Of a DNA stretch of 5,576 bases, positions 1-5,555 are shown one piece after another. Origin of the DNA: Planctomycetota bacterium (lineage in GTDB: Bacteria; Planctomycetota; Phycisphaerae; Sedimentisphaerales; Anaerobacaceae); NCBI GenBank assembly GCA_003644295.1, contig QNBZ01000106.1, forward strand, positions 1-5,576, read 5' to 3'. Under the pieces are notes generated by a model. It was given only the letters and a program-made list of their open reading frames with translations. It was not told the origin of the DNA and made no database searches. Within the stretch, counting starts at the first letter, position 1. Each line of letters opens with the position of its first letter. A program made the position numbers and the translations under genes.

Positions 1-1
1 G

Positions 2-1246
2 GATAAACTGCTTACGAGAATGCTCGAGGCCGATAAGCTCAGCAGTCTGATATTTTATGGCCCGCCCGGTGTCGGCAAAACCTCGTTGGCGACGGTGGTT
101 GCCAATTACACAAAAGCCGAATTCTACTATCTCAGCGCACCTGCTGCCAGCGTTAAGGATATTCGCCGGATAATTGCCGCCGCCAGAGACCGGCTTGCCG
201 TCAGTGGCCAACGAACTGTGCTTTTTATTGATGAAATCCACCGTTTCAACCGTGCCCAGCAGGATGTGCTGTTGGACGACGTCGAAGCTGGCGTGTTAAT
301 CCTGATAGGCGCTACCACGGAAAACCCGTTTTTTTCGGTTAATTCGCCGTTGATTTCCCGCAGTACCGTGTTCCACTTTGAGCCGCTCAGCGAGGCAGAT
401 ATTCTGGAATTACTCAGGATTGCAATCGCCGACACGGAACGAGGGCTTGGCAGGTTTGACATACGTGCGGATGAAAAGGCGCTGAAGTTTTTGGCAGCTG
501 TCAGCGATGGCGATGCCCGAAAAGCGCTTACCGCTCTGGAGGTGGGCGTATTATCGCAAGCGGCCCGCGGCCACGGCAAAAAGGTTGAATTAGATGTGGA
601 AATTGCAAAGGAGTCGATACAACAAAAGACGATTGATTATAATGGCACGGGCGATACTCACTACGATTTGGCCAGCGCTATGCAGAAGAGTATGCGGGGC
701 AGCGACCCTGACGCCACGGTTTATTGGCTTGCCCGATTGCTCGCCGGCGGAGAGGATGTGCGTTTTATCGCTCGGCGGATTGCGGTCTGTGCAGCCGAGG
801 ACGTCGGCAATGCTGACCCGATGGCGACCGTTCTGGCTGCTGCTGCGGTTCAAATATCCGAATTTGTCGGCCTGCCCGAAGCGCAACTGCCGCTGGCACA
901 GGCGGCCATATATGTCGCCTGTGCGCCAAAATCAAATGCGACAGCTTCAGCTATATGGAAAGCCGTTGACGATGTGAAATCGCAAAAGACAATACCGGTT
1001 CCGAAACATCTGAAAGACAGTCATTACGCCGCTGCGAAACGGCTCGGTTTTGGCGCTGAATACAAATATCCGCACGATTTTAAGGATGGATTCGTACCGC
1101 AGGACTACTTGCCGACGGAAATGAGGAAAAAATACTACAGCCCGAAAGACCTCGGATACGAAAAAAATATTAAGCGTTATTTACAAAAGCTCCAAACCTT
1201 GATACAAAATAGTAAAATTGATGATGCCGGAAAGAGGGACAAGTAG
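2..1246 (+). CDS. rarA: Replication-associated recombination protein A (RarA/MgsA AAA+ ATPase), 5' end cut by window
   Basis: AAA+ ATPase of the RarA/MgsA/WRNIP1 family, which acts at stalled replication forks and is related to clamp-loader subunits and RuvB. The frame is open back to base 2, and the residues before the Met at base 20 (DKLLTR) fit the family, so that Met is internal. About 40 N-terminal residues probably lie upstream, given a usual family length of about 440. Counting from that Met, I see Walker A GPPGVGKTS (14-22), Walker B LFIDEIH (68-74), sensor 1 GATTENP (97-103), a probable arginine-finger segment SRS (113-115) and sensor 2 GDARKAL (164-170). The C-terminal half carries the MgsA-type region: KSMRGSDPDA, ARLLAGGED and AAEDVGNADP, then the late GFVPQDYLP block. 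All key residues are present and no frameshift is visible. The stop codon abuts the ATG of the next gene, so the two are probably cotranscribed. Confidence 0.95.
   Translation, partial: DKLLTRMLEADKLSSLIFYGPPGVGKTSLATVVANYTKAEFYYLSAPAASVKDIRRIIAAARDRLAVSGQRTVLFIDEIHRFNRAQQDVLLDDVEAGVLILIGATTENPFFSVNSPLISRSTVFHFEPLSEADILELLRIAIADTERGLGRFDIRADEKALKFLAAVSDGDARKALTALEVGVLSQAARGHGKKVELDVEIAKESIQQKTIDYNGTGDTHYDLASAMQKSMRGSDPDATVYWLARLLAGGEDVRFIARRIAVCAAEDVGNADPMATVLAAAAVQISEFVGLPEAQLPLAQAAIYVACAPKSNATASAIWKAVDDVKSQKTIPVPKHLKDSHYAAAKRLGFGAEYKYPHDFKDGFVPQDYLPTEMRKKYYSPKDLGYEKNIKRYLQKLQTLIQNSKIDDAGKRDK
1233..1238 (+). promoter_or_regulatory. Ribosome binding site for the cyclo-ligase gene
   Basis: AGAGGG lies inside the last codons of rarA, 8 nt before the ATG at 1247. 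It supports that start and suggests translational coupling, because the rarA stop TAG and the ATG are directly adjacent. Confidence 0.6.
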
Positions 1247-1819
1247 ATGGACAAGGTGCAGTTGCGTCTGAAGCTGCAGAAGCGTTTGCTCGAAATGAGT
1301 GCTGAGCGTTTGAGCGAAAAGAGCAAAAAGGCATTCCGGAACTTGATTTCGCTCCCGCAATTTCAAAGAGCGTCGGTGGTTATGGTGTATTTATCTCTGC
1401 CGTACGAAGTGGACACTTCCGAAGTGATACTTTATGCCTGGCAGTTGGACAAGGTAGTGGTAGTGCCGAAGATTTCCTGGCAGCAGAGGCATATGCTGCC
1501 GGTGCGGATAAACTCGCTGGAGACGGTCCAGATAAAATCTGGTTTGCCAAACCTGCGAAATCCGGTAGCCGGTGTGCCTATGCCGTTCGAGGAGATTGAC
1601 TTAGTGGTTACCCCGGGGCTGGGATTCGACAGAAAAGGCAACCGTCTTGGACGGGGCGGCTCTTATTACGACCGGTTCTTTGCCAACGAACAGCTAAAAG
1701 CGTCCAGGTGCGGCTTTGCCTTCGCAGAGCAGTTGGTTGATTCGGTGCCGGTAACATCGACGGATATACCGATGGATTTTCTGGTTACAGATGAGGAAGT
1801 AATCACGTTTAGGGTTTAG
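1247..1819 (+). CDS. 5-formyltetrahydrofolate cyclo-ligase (5,10-methenyltetrahydrofolate synthetase)
   Basis: A 190-residue protein of the MTHFS/YgfA family, which converts 5-formyl-THF to 5,10-methenyl-THF using ATP in the cytoplasmic one-carbon pathway. The diagnostic C-terminal signature is clear. VVTPGLGFDRKGNRLGRGG (120-138) runs into SYYDRFF, and the Gly-rich GRGGSYYD segment is the nucleotide/substrate loop. Other family traits are the basic N-terminal helix, the VMVYLSLPYEVDT strand and turn (45-57), and IPMDFLVTDEEVI near the end. Length is normal for the family. The start is supported by AGAGGG 8 nt upstream and by direct abutment to the rarA stop. The last codons, encoding Phe-Arg-Val, fall within a GTTTAGG heptad repeat that continues into the spacer. 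The C-terminus may therefore have been reshaped by repeat invasion, although no catalytic residue is affected. Bacterial symbols vary (ygfA, fau), so none is assigned. Confidence 0.93.
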   Translation: MDKVQLRLKLQKRLLEMSAERLSEKSKKAFRNLISLPQFQRASVVMVYLSLPYEVDTSEVILYAWQLDKVVVVPKISWQQRHMLPVRINSLETVQIKSGLPNLRNPVAGVPMPFEEIDLVVTPGLGFDRKGNRLGRGGSYYDRFFANEQLKASRCGFAFAEQLVDSVPVTSTDIPMDFLVTDEEVITFRV

Positions 1820-1834
1820 GATTTAGTGTTTAGT
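1807..1834 (+). repeat. Four tandem telomere-like heptads (GTTTAGG and variants)
   Basis: Four consecutive 7-bp units read GTTTAGG, GTTTAGG, ATTTAGT and GTTTAGT. The first begins inside the cyclo-ligase coding region, and the TAG of the second serves as its stop codon. The units then grade into the TAAAGTG repeats downstream. Confidence 0.75.
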
Positions 1835-1874
1835 GACTAAAGTGAGCTAAAGTGACTAAAGTGAGCTAAAGTGA
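1833..1874 (+). repeat. Two tandem copies of a 19-bp unit, GTGACTAAAGTGAGCTAAA
   Basis: Identical copies occupy 1833-1851 and 1852-1870, followed by a partial GTGA at 1871-1874. Each unit is itself two related sub-units, GTGACTAAA and GTGAGCTAAA. The array forms the left arm of an imperfect inverted repeat with 1886-1923. Confidence 0.85.
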
Positions 1875-1885
1875 AAAAACAACCA

Positions 1886-1923
1886 ACTTTAGGCACTCCA
1901 AACTTTAGGCACTTTAGGCACTT
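1886..1923 (+). repeat. Inverted counterpart: three ACTTTAGGC units
   Basis: ACTTTAGGCACT at 1886-1897 is followed by overlapping units at 1902-1923 (ACTTTAGGCACTTTAGGC, then ACTT). The reverse complement, AGTGCCTAAAGT, matches the left-arm theme AGTG-NN-TAAAGT. The spacer transcript could therefore fold into a long imperfect hairpin, with the loop near 1875-1885. No U-tract follows it, so a classical intrinsic terminator is not supported. Confidence 0.75.
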
Positions 1924-1936
1924 AAAATTTATCTTC

Positions 1937-1941
1937 AGGAG
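1937..1941 (+). promoter_or_regulatory. Ribosome binding site that decides the transpeptidase start
   Basis: AGGAG lies 7 nt before the ATG at 1949. This selects that ATG over an in-frame GTG at 1871, which lies within the repeat array. Confidence 0.75.
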
Positions 1942-1948
1942 AATAAAT

Positions 1949-2971
1949 ATGGCTCTTTATCATTCCCATTCGTACAGCAGACGAGGGCGCAGAACGCAAA
2001 TGTGGTTATATTCCATTTCTGCATTAGTAATTATCGTTGCGGTTATCTATGGCTATCGGCATTTTGGCAAAACCAAAGGCGAAAAATTGCCGCTGCCGGC
2101 GGTCAATACGAATGTCGAAACCGCAACGGAGTCGGCTGTAGTTGAGCCGACCGTACCGGCGCCGGAGGCAATGACAACAATTCCGCCTGAGTTGACCACT
2201 GAGCCAAACCCAAAGGCGGCAGAACTCATCTCTGAAGCGGAGACGGCCCTCAACGCAAAACCCGCCAGAATTATAGACGCACGAACCCGGTTGAACGAAG
2301 TGCTGCTGATGCATATCAGCGGTCAGCAGCGGGCGTTTGTGAAAGAGCGGTTATCGCAGCTTTCCGATAAGTGGCTGTTCAGCAGAACCATTTTCCCGCA
2401 GGATGAGCTTTGCGGCAGTTATAAGGTCAAGCCAGGCGAGATGCTATCAGCTATCGGTAAACGCTTCAAGGTGCCACACGAGATTCTTATGGAGATTAAC
2501 AACATCCCCGCTGCCGAAGCGTTGCAGGCCTCAGAAACTATAAAAATCATTAACGGCCCGTTTCACGCTATAGTACATCGTTCAACTTTTACGATGGATG
2601 TGTATCTTCAGAATACTTTCGTAAGGAGTTTTCCAGTTGGCTTGGGCAAGCCGGGTATGGAGACGCCGACAGGCCTTTGGCTGGTCAAGCCGGGCGGTAA
2701 ACTGATATCGCCTACGTGGACAGACCCTATCTCCGGCAAAACTTATGAGGCCGAAGACCCGGATTATCCTTTAGGTTCGAGATGGATAGGATTGGAGGGT
2801 ATTTCCGGACAGGCAAAAGGCAGGACCGGTTTTGCCATACACGGCACAAAGTCGCCGGAAGAAATCGGCACAGCCGGTTCGCAGGGTTGTATTCGACTGC
2901 ACAACGGCGATGCGATACTGGTGTACAATTTACTGATGCCGGGCTTCTCGAAAGTGCAGGTAGTAGAATAG
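1949..2971 (+). CDS. Membrane-anchored LysM and YkuD-domain L,D-transpeptidase
   Basis: A 340-residue envelope protein of the YkuD family. These enzymes make or modify L,D (3-3) peptidoglycan cross-links or attach proteins to peptidoglycan. The order is a short basic cytoplasmic N-terminus, a membrane anchor at about 19-35 (WLYSISALVIIVAVIYG), a Pro/Thr/Glu-rich linker (about 45-90) and a helical, possibly TPR-like segment (about 88-145). A LysM domain follows (about 158-202, starting YKVKPGEMLSAIGKRF), then the YkuD domain (about 206-340). The catalytic motif is complete: His298 in AIHGT, then Ser311, Cys314 and Arg316 in SQGCIRLHNGDA. The substrate-side PTGLW motif is at 240-244. The ATG is chosen for its AGGAG. 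A GTG further upstream would add 26 residues encoded by repeat DNA. It is the first gene of the 1949-5260 cluster and ends 35 nt before the VWA gene. Fold assignment is firm, but whether it cross-links or anchors proteins cannot be read from the sequence. Confidence 0.92.
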   Translation: MALYHSHSYSRRGRRTQMWLYSISALVIIVAVIYGYRHFGKTKGEKLPLPAVNTNVETATESAVVEPTVPAPEAMTTIPPELTTEPNPKAAELISEAETALNAKPARIIDARTRLNEVLLMHISGQQRAFVKERLSQLSDKWLFSRTIFPQDELCGSYKVKPGEMLSAIGKRFKVPHEILMEINNIPAAEALQASETIKIINGPFHAIVHRSTFTMDVYLQNTFVRSFPVGLGKPGMETPTGLWLVKPGGKLISPTWTDPISGKTYEAEDPDYPLGSRWIGLEGISGQAKGRTGFAIHGTKSPEEIGTAGSQGCIRLHNGDAILVYNLLMPGFSKVQVVE

Positions 2972-2981
2972 AAAACAAGGT

Positions 2982-2986
2982 AAGGG
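2982..2986 (+). promoter_or_regulatory. Possible ribosome binding site for the VWA gene
   Basis: AAGGG lies 8 nt before an in-frame TTG at 2995, but 20 nt before the ATG at 3007. Shine-Dalgarno spacing therefore favours the TTG start, which would add four residues (initiator Met, Ala, Asp, Leu) to the protein. Confidence 0.4.
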
Positions 2987-3006
2987 AATGTTTCTTGGCT
3001 GATTTG

Positions 3007-3924
3007 ATGAACCAAAGGAAGGTTTTGAGCAGATGGGGCGGCAGCGTAGCGCTCTGGGCGTGGTTCATATCGATTACTCTGCATCTGGTAGTGCTGGCTG
3101 CGCTCGGCGTATTGAAATTCTCGCGGTCTGATGCCGACTACAAACATCGGCCTGTGCCGATGGCTACTGTGAGCCAGGTTAAAGAACTCATAGAGGCCAA
3201 CCCTGTAATACCCAAGCCGAAGATAAAAAAGTCAATCGGAGACCGTTTTAGAGAGAGCCCTCGCAAATTGTTACCGGCGAATCAAATTTTTGGGGCTGCG
3301 AAGCCGAGTTCGCCGAGTATAAGCGATTTTGCCAGGCCCTCTGCTCCGACAGGCGTGTCTTCTGCGAGCGGCGCCAATTTGCCGAGAGGAATTGAGTTTT
3401 TCGGCAGCCGAACCGACCGGCGCAAGGTTTGCTACGTGGTGGATTGTTCGGGAAGTATGCAGGGAGTATTCAGGCGGGTGCAGAAAAAGCTCAAAGATTC
3501 GATAGTGGCTTTACAGCCGGACCAGTATTTCTATATCATTTTTTTTGGTAATAATCGGCTGTTTGAATTCGGCGATGGGCGTTTGCTTCGGGCAACAGAG
3601 CAGGCCAGGTCTGCTGCGTGTGATTTTATAGAATCGATACAACCGGCAGGAAGAACTAATGCAGTGGCGGCGCTGGAAAGGGCGGTGCAGATTCGCGACA
3701 GCTTCGGCGTCAGCCCTTCTGTTATTTATTTTCTCACAGACGGCTTCGAGTTGACAATGGAAGACGCAGGGAAATTTTCGCAGAAAATATCAAACCTCTT
3801 AAAAAGTTTTGCACCGACTGCGAAAATAAACACTATTGGATTTTGGCCGCAGAGTAATGACCGTAAGATGCTGGAAATAATAGCGGAACAAAGCGGTGGC
3901 GAAGCATTGATTATTGATTATTGA
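3007..3924 (+). CDS. VWA-domain protein with TonB-like N-terminal membrane anchor
   Basis: A 305-residue protein with one N-terminal helix (about 15-37, ALWAWFISITLHLVVLAALG), a low-complexity linker and a C-terminal von Willebrand factor A domain (about 138-305) predicted on the periplasmic side. The metal-ion site (MIDAS) is intact: Asp146, Ser148 and Ser150 in DCSGS, Thr217 in GRTN, and Asp245 in LTDG. The helix contains Ser22-x3-His26 with Leu33 seven residues later. This spacing equals Ser16, His20 and Leu27 of E. coli TonB, the residues through which TonB works with ExbB/ExbD. A linker with PVIPKPKIKK follows. No TonB C-terminal domain is present. The gene lies 3 nt before an exbB-like gene and then an exbD-like gene, so I infer an effector driven by that proton channel. 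Its ligand is unknown. The start could be TTG at 2995. A longer frame from 2782 overlaps the transpeptidase gene and is unlikely. Confidence 0.88.
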   Translation: MNQRKVLSRWGGSVALWAWFISITLHLVVLAALGVLKFSRSDADYKHRPVPMATVSQVKELIEANPVIPKPKIKKSIGDRFRESPRKLLPANQIFGAAKPSSPSISDFARPSAPTGVSSASGANLPRGIEFFGSRTDRRKVCYVVDCSGSMQGVFRRVQKKLKDSIVALQPDQYFYIIFFGNNRLFEFGDGRLLRATEQARSAACDFIESIQPAGRTNAVAALERAVQIRDSFGVSPSVIYFLTDGFELTMEDAGKFSQKISNLLKSFAPTAKINTIGFWPQSNDRKMLEIIAEQSGGEALIIDY

Positions 3925-3927
3925 GAT

Positions 3928-4809
3928 ATGAACCACAAAATAATGCGTAAGAGCTTCTTGATAAAGACGTTTTTTTTAGTGATTGCACTTGTCGCGGTAC
4001 TGGCAGTAATAATTTCTGTTACAAATGGCTTTGGTGACGATGCAAACAGTGCTGTCGGGCAGCGGTCTCTGTTTGAGCAATTTGTCAGAGCCGGTGGCCC
4101 TGTGGTGTGGTTTATACTTTTGCCAATGTCGTTTATTACGGTTTATCTGGTAACCGAGCACTGCCTTACCATTCGCCGGAAGAAACTTCTACCTGTCGGC
4201 ATAGGTGCCGATATTGTCGGGCTGATACGCAGCTTTGGCCTCGGCCGGTTGGAAGCTCGAATGGCCGGCCGAGAGGATTTCGTCAGTGTCGCCGTTGTCA
4301 AGGCCCTCAGCCAGAGCAGGGGCGATTGGTTTCGGATGCGTAACGCTCTTGCCGAGTCGCTGCAGGAGCAGTGCTCGGCGCTTCTGCGCAAGATTGAGTG
4401 GCTTAACCTGATTGGTAATGTTTCGCCGATGGTGGGCTTGTTTGGAACGATTTTTGGAATGATAAAACTGTTCAACGCCATTGTCATCGCCGGTGGTCAG
4501 CCGAAGCCGGTGCAGTTGGCCGACGGCATCTCGGTTGCTCTGGTTACAACTTTTTGGGGTTTGTTCATAGCGATACCTGCCCTTGCGATTCACGGCATAT
4601 TCAGAAATAGAATTGAAACTCTGGCCAGCGATGCGGTAACGGAAGCCGAGAACATTATACCGGAAATAAGGCGCAGCCTGAAGAGGCTGCAGAATCAGCA
4701 GCAGGCAAAATCGCTGCGTGCAGGGCGGATAAAACCGCCTCCGAATAAATCAGAAATTCGCGATGTGGCCGGCAGCCCGGCAGGTAAGATGCGTCAAATT
4801 CTTCATTAG
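3928..4809 (+). CDS. MotA/TolQ/ExbB-family proton channel protein
   Basis: A 293-residue inner-membrane protein of the ExbB/TolQ family, the proton-channel subunit that powers TonB- or TolA-like partners together with ExbD/TolR. Hydrophobic segments lie at about 9-31, 57-76, 161-186 and 199-223. The last three correspond to ExbB TM1-TM3. The first is an extra N-terminal helix or signal sequence, followed by a short predicted periplasmic stretch. Family signatures are GNVSPMVGLFGTIFGM (163-178) and ADGISVALVTTFWGLFIAIPA (198-218). Thr174 and Thr208 match the ExbB pore threonines (Thr148 and Thr181 in E. coli). The position of E. coli Glu176 is Val203. The C-terminal tail is basic and cytoplasmic. 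The gene starts 3 nt after the VWA stop, with only a weak GAG upstream, so translation is probably coupled. Met6 at 3943 is an alternative start. The partner is probably the VWA protein, not a true TonB, since none is seen. Confidence 0.9.
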   Translation: MNHKIMRKSFLIKTFFLVIALVAVLAVIISVTNGFGDDANSAVGQRSLFEQFVRAGGPVVWFILLPMSFITVYLVTEHCLTIRRKKLLPVGIGADIVGLIRSFGLGRLEARMAGREDFVSVAVVKALSQSRGDWFRMRNALAESLQEQCSALLRKIEWLNLIGNVSPMVGLFGTIFGMIKLFNAIVIAGGQPKPVQLADGISVALVTTFWGLFIAIPALAIHGIFRNRIETLASDAVTEAENIIPEIRRSLKRLQNQQQAKSLRAGRIKPPPNKSEIRDVAGSPAGKMRQILH

Positions 4810-4819
4810 CGCAGACAAG

Positions 4820-5260
4820 ATGAAATTTAATATGATTCCCATTATCGATATTGTATTTTTACTTATTATATTTTTTCTGGTTGTTTGCCAGTTTATCGAA
4901 GCTGAAAATTTCCCTGTGGCTGTTCCGGACGACTGCCAGTTTGCTGCAAGCCAGCCGGAGCCTCAGGGGCAGGTAACTACCGTTACGGTTATGAAGACCG
5001 CTGAAGATGGTATTGACTTTGCGGTCGGCTCAGAAAAGATTGCCGCATCGGATTATGCCGGCATAATTGAGAAAATTGCTCGATTGATAGATGTTCGCTT
5101 GAAAGATACCCCTGTCGAGAGCAGGGTAGTAACTTTGCGTATCGATAAGGACGTTTGTTTTGCTGATGCCCAGTATGCCTTGGCCGGCGTCGCCGCAAGC
5201 TGCGCGAAAGACATCCGGTTGTCAGCATTAAAGGGAAAACGAAATGGTCCGCAGCAGTAG
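4820..5260 (+). CDS. ExbD/TolR-family biopolymer transport protein
   Basis: A 146-residue single-pass protein that would pair with the ExbB-like protein before it. The N-terminus reads MKFNMIPIIDIVFLLIIFFL. Asp10 in the PIID motif matches the essential protonatable Asp25 of E. coli ExbD. The helix spans about 8-24. The remainder is a predicted periplasmic domain ending VVTLRIDKDVCFADAQYALA (103-122), the usual ExbD/TolR strand-helix pattern. The start is uncertain. ATG 4820 lies 10 nt after the exbB-like stop, has no clear Shine-Dalgarno, and leaves only about seven residues on the cytoplasmic side. ATG 4763, in the same frame, would overlap the upstream gene by 47 nt and add a 19-residue basic tail (MWPAARQVRCVKFFISADK), closer to the tail length of E. 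coli ExbD. I keep 4820 because it avoids the overlap. Only one exbD-like gene is visible. Confidence 0.87.
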   Translation: MKFNMIPIIDIVFLLIIFFLVVCQFIEAENFPVAVPDDCQFAASQPEPQGQVTTVTVMKTAEDGIDFAVGSEKIAASDYAGIIEKIARLIDVRLKDTPVESRVVTLRIDKDVCFADAQYALAGVAASCAKDIRLSALKGKRNGPQQ

Positions 5261-5272
5261 ATTTGCAGTCTG

Positions 5273-5455
5273 TTAATCAGGCCATTTTTGCCAGAAAGCT
5301 TTTGTCTGCGCGAAAAATACGCTTCTTTCTTTTATTTTTGCAATCTCTCGAGGATAGAATTCAGCCAATTCATCACACAGTTGAAGCATCCATTCTTTTC
5401 TTTTTAATTTTCTGTTGATTTTTATATTTTCTGTACTTTCCAAGAAAATTGACAT
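5273..5455 (-). CDS. Doubtful small ORF, 60 residues, unrecognised
   Basis: I do not recognise this protein. From the Met at 5455 it reads MSIFLESTENIKINRKLKRK and continues through a helical, charged segment to FWQKWPD. There is no signal peptide, membrane helix or known motif. Its frame stays open upstream into the palindromic repeats, giving the PAKAGIQ/DSRFRGND peptide. That peptide is the typical translation of this repeat class and is not evidence of a gene. A perfect extended -10 (TGGTATAAT) overlaps the start codon, so a transcript from it would need a later start such as the Met at 5389. It may be a gene remnant truncated by the repeat, or chance. Confidence 0.2.
   Translation of the reverse strand: MSIFLESTENIKINRKLKRKEWMLQLCDELAEFYPREIAKIKERSVFFAQTKAFWQKWPD
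5449..5454 (+). promoter_or_regulatory. Isolated consensus -35 hexamer
   Basis: TTGACA matches the sigma-70 -35 consensus, but the bases 15-18 bp downstream (around TAATTT at 5471) match TATAAT poorly. A transcript from here would run through the palindromes and out of the window. Confidence 0.15.
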
Positions 5456-5462
5456 TATACCA
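5454..5462 (-). promoter_or_regulatory. Possible extended -10 promoter element
   Basis: On the minus strand the bases read TGGTATAAT, a perfect match to TGn-TATAAT. No good -35 hexamer lies 16-18 bp upstream, which an extended -10 promoter can tolerate. In AT-rich DNA this may be chance. Confidence 0.25.
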
Positions 5463-5484
5463 ATTGGAGTTAATTTTTGCGCCC

Positions 5485-5511
5485 TGTCATTCCCGCGAAA
5501 GCGGGAATCCA
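5485..5511 (+). repeat. REP-like palindromic element, copy 1
   Basis: A 27-bp element with a perfect 8-bp stem around a GAAA loop (ATTCCCGCGAAAGCGGGAAT, 5489-5508), flanked by TGTC and CCA. It belongs to the widespread TCATTCCCGCGAAAGCGGGAAT class of dispersed bacterial repeats, whose translation gives the DSRFRGND peptide. Confidence 0.85.
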
Positions 5512-5528
5512 TAGGTTTATATATGTAC

Positions 5529-5555
5529 TGGATGCCTGCTTTCGCAGGCATGACA
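5529..5555 (-). repeat. REP-like palindromic element, copy 2, inverted
   Basis: A second 27-bp element in opposite orientation, 17 bp after copy 1, with the perfect palindrome ATGCCTGCTTTCGCAGGCAT (5532-5551). On the minus strand it has the same TGTCAT start, GAAA loop and ATCCA end. The pair forms a composite inverted repeat that could fold as two hairpins or one long stem and might also stop transcription from either side. Confidence 0.85.

Noticed and set aside
127..579. Minus-strand 150-residue frame inside rarA
   Set aside because: It lies wholly antisense to the conserved ATPase motifs, and its Ser/Ala/Arg-rich composition is typical of an antisense shadow.
1886..1930. Sigma-70 promoter for the transpeptidase cluster within the repeats (TTTAGG and TAAAAT-like hexamers)
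   Set aside because: The -35 match is poor and the repeated TTTAGG makes spacing arbitrary. A promoter is likely somewhere here but cannot be placed from the sequence.
1871..1948. GTG start giving the transpeptidase 26 extra N-terminal residues
   Set aside because: The extension is encoded by the repeat array, the GTG has no Shine-Dalgarno, and the ATG at 1949 has AGGAG at 7 nt and places the membrane helix near the N-terminus as expected.
1820..1948. 6S RNA, which in some proteobacteria lies next to the ygfA cyclo-ligase gene
   Set aside because: The spacer is only 129 nt, lies downstream of the gene, and is filled with short repeats. No 6S-like central bubble structure can be made out.
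2782..3006. Long 5' extension of the VWA gene overlapping the transpeptidase gene
   Set aside because: It would overlap the catalytic region of the YkuD domain by 190 nt, and the encoded residues are Arg-rich and resemble no domain. The sensible protein starts at 2995 or 3007.
5244..5276. Ten-codon ORF (MVRSSRFAVC) overlapping the end of the exbD-like gene, as the start of a broken next operon gene
   Set aside because: It is too short to recognise, has no clear Shine-Dalgarno, and no continuation is seen in any frame after its stop.
5270..5335. Intrinsic terminator after the exbD-like gene
   Set aside because: Only 3-5 bp imperfect stems (such as CAGA/TCTG at 5290-5306 and GCG/CGC near 5310-5323) precede the T-rich tract, too weak for a supported call.
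5453..5551. N-terminal part (PAKAGIQ, DSRFRGND) of a minus-strand protein
   Set aside because: This peptide is the well-known spurious translation of the palindromic repeat class found at 5485-5555.
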